Assembly: GCA_964606895.1 (NCBI GenBank)
Contig: CAZSHX010000051.1
Coordinates: forward strand, 1 to 34,368
From: CAZSHX01 sp964606895
Lineage (GTDB): Bacteria > Bacteroidota > Ignavibacteria > Kapaibacteriales > UBA2268
Direction: 5' to 3'
DNA length: 34,368 bases
The position numbers and the translations under genes are program-made. The notes beneath the pieces were generated by a model. It did no database searches and was not told the origin of the DNA. It saw only the letters and a program-made list of their open reading frames with translations. Shown here piece by piece: positions 1-8,414 of the stretch. How positions within the stretch are numbered: the stretch's first letter is position 1; each line of letters starts with the position of its first letter.

Positions 1-252
1 AAGAGAAAAACTGCAGAACTGCATACCAATGATGCAAAAGATGCAATGGCGAAAAATCGAGTAAACAATAATAAAAACAATGACATAAGCGAAAACACCA
101 TTGCATCTTTTGACGAAGAAAATTATGATGATGCAGTTTTGGAAGAGCAGGAATACGAGATAGATGAGGGTTCGGAACAATATATAATGACCGATGAACA
201 ATTAGCAAAAATATGGTATATTGATCGGTTTGAAGAAGAAGAAAGAGTTTAG
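1..252 (+). CDS. Acidic hypothetical protein, 5' end outside the window
   Basis: The reading frame is open from base 1 to the TAG at 250-252, so the ATG at 46 may be internal and the true start may lie upstream. The visible product is very acidic, with long runs of Glu and Asp and an aromatic tail (IWYIDRF). It has no signal peptide, membrane segment or recognisable motif. The DNA carries a 14-bp perfect inverted repeat (AAAAGATGCAATGG at 36-49 and its complement at 98-111). That motif recurs in the non-coding stretch near 21.2-21.5 kb, so part of this frame could be repeat-derived. I do not recognise the family. Confidence 0.5.
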   Translation, partial: KRKTAELHTNDAKDAMAKNRVNNNKNNDISENTIASFDEENYDDAVLEEQEYEIDEGSEQYIMTDEQLAKIWYIDRFEEEERV

Positions 253-540
253 ATGTTTAGTTGGTGAGGTGGTGAGGTGTTGAAGAGAGAAAGAGAAGAA
301 AAACTTCTTGAAATTCCCCTCATTGAGGGATGGCAGGCGGAGCCTGACGGGTTGGACTCTTCAAGAGTTGAGATGTTTAGTTGCTTAGGCGGTGAGGTGT
401 TTGAAGAATTTAAGAGAAGAAAATCCCCCTAACCCCCTTTTCCAAAGAGGGAAAAGGAAAATTCCCCTCATTGAGGGGTCGCACGAAGTGACGGGGTGGA
501 CTCTTGGAGTAATTGAGAATTGAGAATTGAGAATCCGGGG
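253..540. repeat. Composite intergenic repeat field
   Basis: This gene-free stretch is built of repeat blocks. Two are hairpin blocks of the type AATTCCCCTCATTGAGGGG followed by a GCACGAAGTGACGGGGTGGACTCTT-like segment (about 311-361 and 462-507). Between them is a C/G-rich block, AAATCCCCCTAACCCCC, with a CCTTTTCC/GGAAAAGG hairpin (about 420-460). Stretches of an imperfect 7-8 bp minisatellite (TTAGTTG, TTAGGCGG, TGAGGTG) lie at 253-285 and 365-402. A heptamer ATTGAGA is repeated about three times at 513-536. The same blocks occur in inverted orientation at 18845-18990. No gene is visible here. Confidence 0.8.
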
Positions 541-595
541 AAAAATAACAAAACTGAGCATGTTTTTTAACTTTAAGAGATTTCTCCAAAAATAA

Positions 596-634
596 TTTGT
601 AACTTTTTTGGTGGTAATTGTGTCTTTATATTTG
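596..634 (+). promoter_or_regulatory. Candidate promoter for the lipoprotein gene
   Basis: TATATTTG at 627-634 fits the Bacteroidota -7 consensus TAnnTTTG and lies about 40 bases before the ATG at 674. Upstream TTTG tetramers at 596-599 and 607-610 give spacings of 27 and 16, neither of which is ideal, so the -33 assignment is weak. The 15-mer ATTTGTAACTTTTTT (595-609) recurs before the large surface protein gene at 3443-3457. Confidence 0.35.
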
Positions 635-673
635 AGTCAATTGTGGAATTTTTTCTGATTGGTCAAAAAAAAA

Positions 674-1171
674 ATGAAAACTCTATTTGCTCTTCTTGCC
701 TTTTCTTTCATTCTGCTTTTTGCAGGATGCAAAGAAGAATCTCCAAATGCTATTGAATATCAGAAAATCAATCTGAATTTTCAGTCATATAGAATTCTAT
801 ATATTGACAGCACGTATAAAATGAATGAATCCCACTCTTTTGTAATTTTCAGCAGTATCCCTGAATTATTTTCTATATTTAGGAATTTGAGATTAGATGG
901 AACGATTGAATATCCACATATTGATTATGATACATTTATAGATAGTTTTGCTGTTGCTGTTATCATGCCCAAAACCAAACCAATCACAATAAGTATTACA
1001 GGGATTACCCTTCAAGAGAGAATATTGAATGTTAAGTATGATGTAACTGATGGAGCACTTCATCCAATTGGACAATATTATTATTCAATTGCTACATTTA
1101 AGAGATGTGATTTCAGTTTAGTAAAGTTTTATCAAAATGATACTTTAGTGAAGATAATGAGATATCCTTAA
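674..1171 (+). CDS. Small predicted lipoprotein, function unknown
   Basis: The frame can begin at TTG 659, but the ATG at 674 gives a textbook lipoprotein signal: Lys-Thr, a hydrophobic run (LFALLAFSFILLF), then the lipobox AGC. The mature protein would be lipid-anchored at a Cys about 20 residues in. The remaining roughly 145 residues are predicted mostly beta, with no catalytic motif that I recognise. The C-terminal half (TKPITISITGITLQE, then a strand-rich stretch ending in a hydrophobic strand) loosely recalls the PrcB-like layout, but I would not assign it. A candidate -7 box lies about 40 bases upstream. The next gene, also exported, follows after about 100 bases containing an AT-rich tandem (CATAATC copies near 1236-1250). 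Confidence 0.7.
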   Translation: MKTLFALLAFSFILLFAGCKEESPNAIEYQKINLNFQSYRILYIDSTYKMNESHSFVIFSSIPELFSIFRNLRLDGTIEYPHIDYDTFIDSFAVAVIMPKTKPITISITGITLQERILNVKYDVTDGALHPIGQYYYSIATFKRCDFSLVKFYQNDTLVKIMRYP

Positions 1172-1272
1172 TAATTTAAAGAAATTGAGTCTTTCTCATC
1201 AGTTCGTTTTTTTTTTAATTCAAGAGAAAATAATTCATAATCCATAATCCATAATTAGAAGATCGGTTCATT

Positions 1273-1986
1273 ATGAAAATATTCAATTCAATTATTATCC
1301 TTGGCATTTTACTAATAAATGCAAACTTGTTATATTCTGCCCATAAGATAACAATTCTTGTTACCGATTCTGCTTCTAAACCTATCGAGACAGCATGTAT
1401 TGAAATTGAAACATTTTACGGCAGTTCACTTTATTTTGGAAAGACTGATAAAGCCGGAATTTTTAATATTATTGTTTCGACCGTGAAGTATGATATCAGT
1501 ATAAGTCATAATGATTACAAACAATTAAAAACGAATATTTGCATTACTGATACTAACGAAATCTATCATTATACTTTAGAAAAATGTAAGAATTTTTGTA
1601 TATTGGAGGGACAAATGAAATTTAAATCCAAAGTTGATTCAGTCCATCTATTTTATGAGGGTGGTGAAGGTGGCGATTTACCGAGTGTTACACTCAATGA
1701 TGGTGCTCCTATCATTTGTCAATTCGATGCTACAGGTCATTATAGTGCCAAGATACCTCCCGGTTCTTATAAAGTTCAATTTTATTTTCCCTATGCGGAA
1801 TATTCTGAAAAAAACAGAATGGAAATTAATTTCCTTGAAGGTAAGAGTTATACCCAAAATATTGATTTCGTTCTTCATGGATATGTGTGCATTTTGGAAC
1901 TGGATGGTTATAGGTATAGACCTATAATATACAATTCAGTATTGGAAGGATTGCAATATGTTCCCGGAATTTTTATAGGTAAATGA
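1273..1986 (+). CDS. Exported protein with a carboxypeptidase-regulatory-like beta domain
   Basis: It starts with a Sec signal (MKIFNSIIILGILLINANLLYSA). After it comes a region of about 80 residues matching the CarboxypepD_reg-like/CNA-B-like beta-sandwich pattern: a VTDSASKPIETACIEI strand pair, a KTDKAGIFNI turn, then ISHNDYKQL. These domains are usually structural modules in surface and periplasmic proteins of Bacteroidota. The second half contains a proline-rich KIPPGSYKVQFYFPY segment typical of a second such domain. No catalytic residues are evident. It is probably a periplasmic or surface protein. A hairpin terminator at 2043-2073 closes the unit. Confidence 0.72.
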   Translation: MKIFNSIIILGILLINANLLYSAHKITILVTDSASKPIETACIEIETFYGSSLYFGKTDKAGIFNIIVSTVKYDISISHNDYKQLKTNICITDTNEIYHYTLEKCKNFCILEGQMKFKSKVDSVHLFYEGGEGGDLPSVTLNDGAPIICQFDATGHYSAKIPPGSYKVQFYFPYAEYSEKNRMEINFLEGKSYTQNIDFVLHGYVCILELDGYRYRPIIYNSVLEGLQYVPGIFIGK

Positions 1987-2042
1987 AATGGCAATGATAG
2001 TATTTGGGGTTTGGTGTTTACTTGTATAAGAATATATTACAA

Positions 2043-2073
2043 AAAAAAGCCGAATTAATTAATCCGGCTTTTT
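2043..2073. terminator. Rho-independent terminator, possibly bidirectional
   Basis: A 9-bp stem, AAAAAGCCG with CGGCTTTTT, flanks an AT-rich loop and ends in T residues. It lies between the plus-strand exported protein (end 1986) and the minus-strand tRNA-Ser, and can serve transcripts converging from both sides. Confidence 0.8.
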
Positions 2074-2106
2074 GATTATATTCTAATCACTTGCGTGATT
2101 TTCAAG

Positions 2107-2193
2107 CGGAGAGGGAGGGATTCGAACCCTCGGTACCCTTTCAGGTACACACGCTTTCCAGGCGTGCCAGTTAAACCACTCCTGCACCTATCC
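2107..2193 (-). tRNA. tRNA-Ser (anticodon GGA)
   Basis: Read on the minus strand, the cloverleaf is clear. The 5' acceptor GGATAGG pairs with CCTCTCC apart from one mismatch. A D-arm containing GAGTGGTTTAACT follows, then the anticodon arm CACGC-CTGGAAA-GCGTG with anticodon GGA. A long variable arm (GTACC/GGTAC hairpin) is diagnostic of a class II tRNA, and the T-arm is GAGGG-TTCGAAT-CCCTC. The discriminator is G at 2107, as in serine tRNAs. CCA does not appear to be encoded. It reads codons UCC and UCU. Confidence 0.95.
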
Positions 2194-2327
2194 AGGATTT
2201 CAAAAATACTATTTTTTTTTGGGTTAAAAAAATTTGGAACGAAAATATTTTCTTTTTGTCACAATTTTCGATTTCAGGCATATTTATTGATTATTGAATA
2301 TTGAATAATTCGTCAAAAGAAAAATAT

Positions 2328-3428
2328 ATGAAAACAAATAGAAGAGAATTTTTAAGTTTAGCCGCAACCATCCCTCTTTTGGGCAGTAGTTTGTTAAATG
2401 CGGCAGACAAGAAACAGAACACCTTCGTTCTGACTTCACCTGAAGAAGCAGTTCCGGCTGTTTCAAGTTCTCCTATTTTGGAAACTCCGAAGATTATAAT
2501 TCCTAAAGGATTGAGAAAAGGTTCAAAGGTAGCACTAACAGCCTCCGCCAGCCCGACTTCAATGGGAGAAATTGCAAAATGTATTTCTACTCTGAAAAAG
2601 CTTGGCTGTACGGTTGAAGTAGGAAAAACGATCCTCAAGCGAGACAGCAATTATAAATATCTTTCAGCATCTGATGACGAAAGAGCCAAAGAGCTGATGG
2701 AATATTTTACCCGGAAAGATATTGACTGCATAATTTGCGGCAGAGGCGGTTACGGAATTATGAGGCTTTTGCCGTTGCTCGATTATGATATTATTAAGGA
2801 AAATCCAAAAATAGTAATGGGATTCAGCGATATCACGGCATTGATTAATGCAATTTATGAAAAATGCAATATTGCAACATTTCATGGTCCTGTTGCTTCA
2901 TCAAGCTGGAGCCAGTATTCCACGGAGAATGTGGTAAAAGTTCTGTTTGCCAAAGAAAAATTCACTCAAATAAAAAATGTTTTTCCAAAAATTGATATAA
3001 TAACTGAAGGAATTACAACGGGAAAACTTGTAGGTGGAAACCTCTCAATTATTTCAGGTTTGCTCGGAACTCCTTATGAAATTGACACAAAGAATTCGAT
3101 TCTCATTCTGGAAGAAGTATCCGAGGAACCCTACCGGATTGACAGGATGTTAACTCAGCTTTGGCTTGCAGGCAAACTTCAGCAATGCAATGCAATTATT
3201 TTCGGATACTTTAAGAATTTAACCGCCCGCAGAAATTTTTGGCCCGTCATCTCATTTACAGTAAAAAGTATTATTGAATCAAGAATAAAACCTTTAGGAA
3301 TCCCATCAATAATTGGTTTACCATTAGGGCATCATGAAAATAATATTACTTTACCCATAGGAATCCTTTCAGAATTGAATACAAAACAAAAAACTTTGAC
3401 AATTTTAGAGCCAGCAACACAATTTTAA
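2328..3428 (+). CDS. LD-carboxypeptidase (peptidase S66), Tat-type signal
   Basis: This is a member of the S66 serine peptidases (LdcA/MccF family), which cleave an L,D-peptide bond in murein tetrapeptides during cell-wall recycling or hydrolyse microcin-C-like compounds. The ATG at 2328 is preferred to TTG 2301 because it puts a twin-arginine signal at the N-terminus (TNRREFLSLAA followed by a hydrophobic stretch ending LNAA). The family triad is visible: nucleophile Ser167 in GFSDITAL, Glu262 in ILEEVSEEPYRIDRM, and His335 in PLGHHENN. The CGRGGYGIMRLLPLLDY motif, which precedes the nucleophile, is also present. The length (366 residues) fits an S66 enzyme plus a leader. An exported S66 enzyme would act on periplasmic peptides, unlike cytoplasmic E. 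coli LdcA. Confidence 0.9.
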   Translation: MKTNRREFLSLAATIPLLGSSLLNAADKKQNTFVLTSPEEAVPAVSSSPILETPKIIIPKGLRKGSKVALTASASPTSMGEIAKCISTLKKLGCTVEVGKTILKRDSNYKYLSASDDERAKELMEYFTRKDIDCIICGRGGYGIMRLLPLLDYDIIKENPKIVMGFSDITALINAIYEKCNIATFHGPVASSSWSQYSTENVVKVLFAKEKFTQIKNVFPKIDIITEGITTGKLVGGNLSIISGLLGTPYEIDTKNSILILEEVSEEPYRIDRMLTQLWLAGKLQQCNAIIFGYFKNLTARRNFWPVISFTVKSIIESRIKPLGIPSIIGLPLGHHENNITLPIGILSELNTKQKTLTILEPATQF

Positions 3429-3526
3429 AAATTTTTTACTTTATTTGTAACTTTTTTATGATTAAATTGTTATTTATAATATAACTGAGTAGAAAAAAAT
3501 ATTATCGTAAATAAAGGGGATTGCAA

Positions 3527-6500
3527 ATGAAGAAATTTTTCGCCAAACAATGGATTTTGTTAAGCTTTTTTCTGTTCCTGTCATTAGGACTGGAAGCTCA
3601 AACACAATTCAATATATCGCAGGTTGACGTTTCAAAATTTCCAAGAGTCAGAGCCGGGTTTGTAGCTCTGGATGGAGCAGGGAATGCTTATCCCAATTTG
3701 TTGCCATCTGACTTTAATGTTAAAGAAAACGGTCAATTTGTCAATGCATCTGTCAGTATTGAATGCAGAGACTCGATTGTTGACCCGTCTGCCAGCATCA
3801 TTCTTGTTATAGACAAAAGCGGTTCTATGGGCTGGGTGAATGATAGCAACCAAACTCGCTGGAGCTGGGTTGAAGAAGGAGCAACGGAATTCATCAAGAC
3901 CATAAAATTTACAAATGGAACTCAAGTTGCAATTATAGCTTTTGCAAAAACAGCCGAGATAAGATGTCCGTTTACGACTGATAGACCGAGATTGCTGGAT
4001 TCATTGAAAAAAACTTATATTGGTGGCGGAACCTTGTACGAACCACCTATAATGGATCCAAGGGCAGGTGCGTTGTATATGTTCAGGACTTTTTCACCTG
4101 AGGTTACAAAAAAAAGAATAGTTATTTTTCTGACTGACGGCGATCCAAACACACCTCCACCGCCAGAGACAGATACTTTGCTCAAATATCTGCATGCTGA
4201 AGGTGTTATAGTTTACGGTATTACTGTAGCTATGCCAATGCAGGCTGACTTGGCAAAAATTTCATCCCAAACCGGAGGAAAGGCTTATGCCGTTTATACC
4301 AAAGCCGCATTAAAAGATATTTACAGTTATATTGCTCTCGAAATTCAACGTCAGCAATTTTGTGATATAGTCTGGACTGCCCCTTTTGGGTGTACAGATC
4401 TTTCCCGGAACAGAACAATTGATATAACTTTCAAAAGGCAGGACCCGCCAATTAATCAAGTCGTAAGGGATTATTATGCTCCAACCCAGAGCCTGGGGAA
4501 AGTTGACCTGTCGGACAACATTGTTTCATTTGGAGATCCTGCTGTAACAGTACCGTCATATCAATATCTGACATTAACACCCAGAAACTCACCTTTACGG
4601 GTTGATAACCTTTATACAATTCCGAATAAATACTTTACAATTGATTCGATTGATACCAGCGGAATAATAAAAAGCACCCCGTTTACTATTGACACCGGTA
4701 AAACTCTTACTTTAAAATTAAAATTTACCAACTTAGCACCCGGAGGATACAGGCAAGCTTCTTTAATTGCAGAAGGTTCTCCCTGTCCACCTATCGTTCC
4801 GCTTGTAGGAGGTATTACAGAGATAAGAATCATAACTCCAAACGGGGGAGAAGTATATTCTACCTGCGATACAATAATTATTCAATGGGCAGGCATAGAC
4901 CCCAAAACTCCTGTTAATCTTACATATAGCATGAATGATGGGATAAGCTGGCAATCACTGGCAAATAACGTAACAGGCTTCAGTTATCGCTGGGTACCAC
5001 CACAGCCGGGCATTAAATACAGGATAAAAGGCGAAGTAGCACCTAAATCGAGTTTCATGTGGGCAAAGAATGAAGGCGGAGCTCAAAATGACTGGGCTAC
5101 AAGTCTTGCTTGTTTGGACAATGAATATTCCGAATTTGTTACTGGAAATTTTGATGCTAATACTACCATAGGCGGTAAAAACATGGGGAATCTGGGTGGT
5201 ACCGATCTTTTCCTTGCAAAATATGACCGAGACGGAAACCCGCTTTGGGCAGTTTCTGCAGGTGGTCCGGGTAACGACAGTGCCAGTGGAGTTTGTGCTG
5301 ATCCTGAAGGGAATGCCTGGGTTGTTGGGACTATGGCAAATGGAGCTACTTTTGGGTATATCACTCCCAACCTGAAAGTTGACAATGCTCCTTACTGTTT
5401 TTTAGCAAAATATCCACCGGGTGGTCAGACACCTTTTGTTGCATGGATTGGACCGGACCAGATTTGGAATGGATTTAAAGCTTGGGGTTTGAAAGTCAGA
5501 TATGTAAAAAAAACACCTCCACTTCTTGACGAAATTTATGTATATGGTCAATATACCGGACAATATCAAAATTCTTCTTTTAGTTTACCCAAAAATCCTA
5601 CAACAAAAGGTAAGGATTTTACTGCCATTTTCAACCCCGATTTAACAATCAGGTATGTATCTACGGGATTTACTCCAAGTCCTGACTATTCCAACAATTT
5701 TGATTTTGACATTGATGGAAATAGATATGAATGTGGTGTTTTTGCCAGTCCCGTAACTTTCGGTACTTTTACTCTGAAAAGTAATGGCAGAAAAGATGCA
5801 TATATTAATAAATTTGGCGGGACACCCGGTAGTAAAGATATTTCCGATACTACTTTCAAGGTGGAAGCACCTCAGTTAACATTAAGTATGAATATCGTTG
5901 ATTTTAAAGATTGCACACTTGGCGGTTATAAGGATTCAGTATTCACAAGTATTTTATGTAATTATGGTACACTTCCAATAACTATCACCAGTGCATATTT
6001 CACCGGAGTTCATTCAGCGGACTATAGTCTTGGAGCCGCACTCGTCGGACAGAAAATCGAACCGGGAAAGTGTATCCCTATTGAAATTGTATTCACACCG
6101 CAGGATGTTGATTCGAGACTTGCTCAGTTGATAATTACTGATGCATGTGCCGCTAATGTGTCTCTAAATGTTATTGGTAACGGTGTTTGTAGCGGCATAG
6201 CTTTGGACCCGATTGACTTCAAGGATGTCACACTAAATGCGAAGAAGGATTCCACGGTTATTTGTCTGTTTAAAAATAGCAATACATCTTCGATTTCTGT
6301 TAAGCCTATAATCGAAGGTATCAATGCCAGTGACTTTTCATTAAGTGATAATAAATTATTTCTTCTTAGCCCTGGCGACTGCATTAAAATGACTGTTACA
6401 TTTTCTCCTTCTGTTCCCGGAATCAGGACTGCAACTATTCGCTACGAAGCAACAAATTGCACTTTGCCGACAACAACTCTTATCGGTAACGGAATTGATG

Positions 6501-8158
6501 CAGATGTTTCCGTCACAGGTATTGATTGGCACGGAAGAAGGGTTCTTACTCAGAATGATTCATTCCTGGTTATTAAGAACAACAGTATAGCAACTGTTAA
6601 AATTCTAAAAATTGAATTGGAAGACAAGACCAATGCCTTTTTTGATATAATTGATAAAATTGCTCCATTTACAATACCTGCAGGTGGTACACAACAATTG
6701 AATATTCGATTTACTCCTGCAGATGAAATCGTTTATAACAATTCCTTCATGATGATGGTGGAAAATCGTAAGGATACTCTATATTCAGGATTGACCGGTT
6801 CAGGTACATTACCTAAGATATTAACGAATTGGGTTTGTGACCAAGCGGTTAAACCGGGCGACGAATCAATAGCCTACATCGAGGTTATTAATCCAAGCAC
6901 AACAGCAGATTTACAAATCAATACTATGAAAGTTCAACCGGTTAGTGCCGACTTCAATTTCGATAATGGTGTAATTACTGACAATGTTGTTGTGCCAATG
7001 AAGGATATGAAGACATTTAATGTCAAATTCACTCCTCAGGCTTCAGGAAATAGAACAGCAATAATTAAGATTAATTCAGATGCTTTACCCGGTCCGAATA
7101 AAAATCCGAACAAGGATACATCAGTTGCCATTTCATGCAATGGTTTGGGATTGAGTGTGGAATCTGAAATAAATTTCGGTTCGCTTATACTTTGTGACAA
7201 TTTCAGTAGAGATTTAACAGTATCAAATATCAGCGGAAATTCAACAATCTCAGTCCTCAGATATTATTTCGAAGGGGCAGATTCGTCAGGATTTACAGTT
7301 AGTTTGCCATCAGTTCTTGATATTCCATCAGGTGGATTTATTAAAATCGGTGTTGTTTTCAGCCCCAAAGAAAAACGCAGTTATTCTACCAAGCTTCATA
7401 TCGTGGCTACCTCAAATATTGAAGTAGTAGTAACTCTTAACGGTACCGGTGATATTGTAAACTTATATGCCGATCCTAATGTTGTAAAATCCTATCCCGG
7501 TTTGACACGTAAGATTCCTGTCAAAGCAAAGATTGGTGCATTCACCAAACCTTTTATAAATAATTTGGCTATCACTGTTAGATTCGACCCCAAAATGGTT
7601 CAATTGGTAAACAATTCGATTACTTCTACATTAGCACCTTGGACTTGGGACGCTCCGGATTTGACTAACCTTAAAACCGGAATTTTGAAGATGAAAGGAA
7701 CAGGAACTATTAATCTTCCCTACGACGGAACTTTGTTCACAGCCGACTGGAAGATTTTCCTGAATGAATCTCCTTCATCTTTCATGTATTTCACTTCTGA
7801 TGTTTCACCTTGTGTGTCACCCGAAGAAAAGGCAGTAACAATCGGATTGCAAAATGTCTGTTTCCTGAACGGAACTTTAATCTTATCAGGAAAATCAAGT
7901 TATGCACTTCTGGCTCCTCAGCCGAATCCTGCAAATGGCGACTTCAAACTAACATTCGGAGTTGGTTTGGATGGATATACTTCAATCAGTATTTTCAATA
8001 CAATGGGTGAAGTAGTTCGAAATGTTGTTGATGAAGAACTTAAATCTGGCGAGTATGAATTGCACGTTCCGGTTGGTCAGTTATCTTCGGGAGTTTATAT
8101 GATTAAAATGGTATCGGGTCCTTTCACCAAAACAGAAAACCTGATTATCAACAAGTAA
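3527..8158 (+). CDS. Giant VWA/ASH/cohesin-like surface protein with T9SS sorting domain
   Basis: About 1,540 residues. An alternative TTG start two codons upstream gives the same leader. The Sec signal ends near LGLEAQ. A von Willebrand A domain (about residues 85-275) has an intact MIDAS: DKSGSMG, a Thr in GGGTLYEP, and FLTDGDPN. A Kre9/Ser-Thr-rich-like beta domain (TPNGGEVY, SMNDGISWQSL) lies near 445-510. SBBP-type repeats (WAKNEGGAQNDWATSLA, WAVSAGGPGNDSASGV) follow to about 780. Several choice-of-anchor-D/ASH-like repeats cover about 785-1310, and a cohesin-like domain (ITVRFDPKMVQLVNN) about 1310-1450. The C-terminal type A T9SS sorting domain is clear: PQPNPANGDFKL, SISIFNTMGEVV, LSSGVYMIKM. 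It is a T9SS cargo, probably displayed on the surface for adhesion. A strong terminator follows. Confidence 0.9.
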   Translation: MKKFFAKQWILLSFFLFLSLGLEAQTQFNISQVDVSKFPRVRAGFVALDGAGNAYPNLLPSDFNVKENGQFVNASVSIECRDSIVDPSASIILVIDKSGSMGWVNDSNQTRWSWVEEGATEFIKTIKFTNGTQVAIIAFAKTAEIRCPFTTDRPRLLDSLKKTYIGGGTLYEPPIMDPRAGALYMFRTFSPEVTKKRIVIFLTDGDPNTPPPPETDTLLKYLHAEGVIVYGITVAMPMQADLAKISSQTGGKAYAVYTKAALKDIYSYIALEIQRQQFCDIVWTAPFGCTDLSRNRTIDITFKRQDPPINQVVRDYYAPTQSLGKVDLSDNIVSFGDPAVTVPSYQYLTLTPRNSPLRVDNLYTIPNKYFTIDSIDTSGIIKSTPFTIDTGKTLTLKLKFTNLAPGGYRQASLIAEGSPCPPIVPLVGGITEIRIITPNGGEVYSTCDTIIIQWAGIDPKTPVNLTYSMNDGISWQSLANNVTGFSYRWVPPQPGIKYRIKGEVAPKSSFMWAKNEGGAQNDWATSLACLDNEYSEFVTGNFDANTTIGGKNMGNLGGTDLFLAKYDRDGNPLWAVSAGGPGNDSASGVCADPEGNAWVVGTMANGATFGYITPNLKVDNAPYCFLAKYPPGGQTPFVAWIGPDQIWNGFKAWGLKVRYVKKTPPLLDEIYVYGQYTGQYQNSSFSLPKNPTTKGKDFTAIFNPDLTIRYVSTGFTPSPDYSNNFDFDIDGNRYECGVFASPVTFGTFTLKSNGRKDAYINKFGGTPGSKDISDTTFKVEAPQLTLSMNIVDFKDCTLGGYKDSVFTSILCNYGTLPITITSAYFTGVHSADYSLGAALVGQKIEPGKCIPIEIVFTPQDVDSRLAQLIITDACAANVSLNVIGNGVCSGIALDPIDFKDVTLNAKKDSTVICLFKNSNTSSISVKPIIEGINASDFSLSDNKLFLLSPGDCIKMTVTFSPSVPGIRTATIRYEATNCTLPTTTLIGNGIDADVSVTGIDWHGRRVLTQNDSFLVIKNNSIATVKILKIELEDKTNAFFDIIDKIAPFTIPAGGTQQLNIRFTPADEIVYNNSFMMMVENRKDTLYSGLTGSGTLPKILTNWVCDQAVKPGDESIAYIEVINPSTTADLQINTMKVQPVSADFNFDNGVITDNVVVPMKDMKTFNVKFTPQASGNRTAIIKINSDALPGPNKNPNKDTSVAISCNGLGLSVESEINFGSLILCDNFSRDLTVSNISGNSTISVLRYYFEGADSSGFTVSLPSVLDIPSGGFIKIGVVFSPKEKRSYSTKLHIVATSNIEVVVTLNGTGDIVNLYADPNVVKSYPGLTRKIPVKAKIGAFTKPFINNLAITVRFDPKMVQLVNNSITSTLAPWTWDAPDLTNLKTGILKMKGTGTINLPYDGTLFTADWKIFLNESPSSFMYFTSDVSPCVSPEEKAVTIGLQNVCFLNGTLILSGKSSYALLAPQPNPANGDFKLTFGVGLDGYTSISIFNTMGEVVRNVVDEELKSGEYELHVPVGQLSSGVYMIKMVSGPFTKTENLIINK

Positions 8159-8180
8159 AATGATAATTTGTTATTAAATT

Positions 8181-8218
8181 AAAACAGCCATTTGGTTCAA
8201 CACCGAATGGCTGTTTTT
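8181..8218 (+). terminator. Rho-independent terminator of the giant surface protein gene
   Basis: A 12-bp stem, AAAACAGCCATT with AATGGCTGTTTT, is extended by GGT/ACC around a short TCAAC loop and ends in a T-run. It begins 22 bases after the stop codon. Confidence 0.92.
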
Positions 8219-8297
8219 AAATTTATGCTACCGCAAATGTTCAAACAAAATTTTTAACCTTCCCAAAAACCAAGAAATTCGACAGTATTTTTATCTT

Positions 8298-8320
8298 TGA
8301 TCAGGAGTTCCCTCCTGACC
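8298..8320. repeat. Short palindromic repeat (CAGGAGTT family), copy 1
   Basis: TCAGGAGTTCCCTCCTGA forms a small imperfect hairpin. Related sequences occur at 21601-21620 (same orientation, with partly matching flanks upstream) and 21661-21680 (complementary orientation). It looks like a dispersed REP-type hairpin. Confidence 0.55.
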
Positions 8321-8342
8321 AATAAACAGGAAAAAAACAAAT

Positions 8343-8374
8343 CACCCCGAAAGTTTCAGCTTCCGGGGTGTTTT
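8343..8374. terminator. Bidirectional terminator hairpin
   Basis: CACCCCG and CGGGGTG form a 7-bp GC stem that continues past one mismatch with AAG/CTT. T-rich tracts lie on both sides: TTTTGTTTG on the plus strand, and T residues in the minus-strand reading. It is probably the terminator for the minus-strand gene ending at 8415, and a second stop for plus-strand read-through. Confidence 0.75.
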
Positions 8375-8414
8375 GTTTGCTTTTCAAAAATTATACTCCT
8401 AAAAAACATATACC

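Noticed and set aside
253..658. Small gene within the repeat field
   Set aside because: All frames are broken or consist of the translated repeat blocks; nothing resembles a conserved protein.
1634..1927. Overlapping plus-strand frame of 97 codons
   Set aside because: It lies entirely inside the exported-protein gene at 1273-1986, which has a proper signal peptide. The shadow frame has no domain features.
2095..2304. Plus-strand frame across the tRNA
   Set aside because: It overlaps a well-supported tRNA-Ser on the minus strand, and its translation is the familiar artefact of reading through a tRNA.
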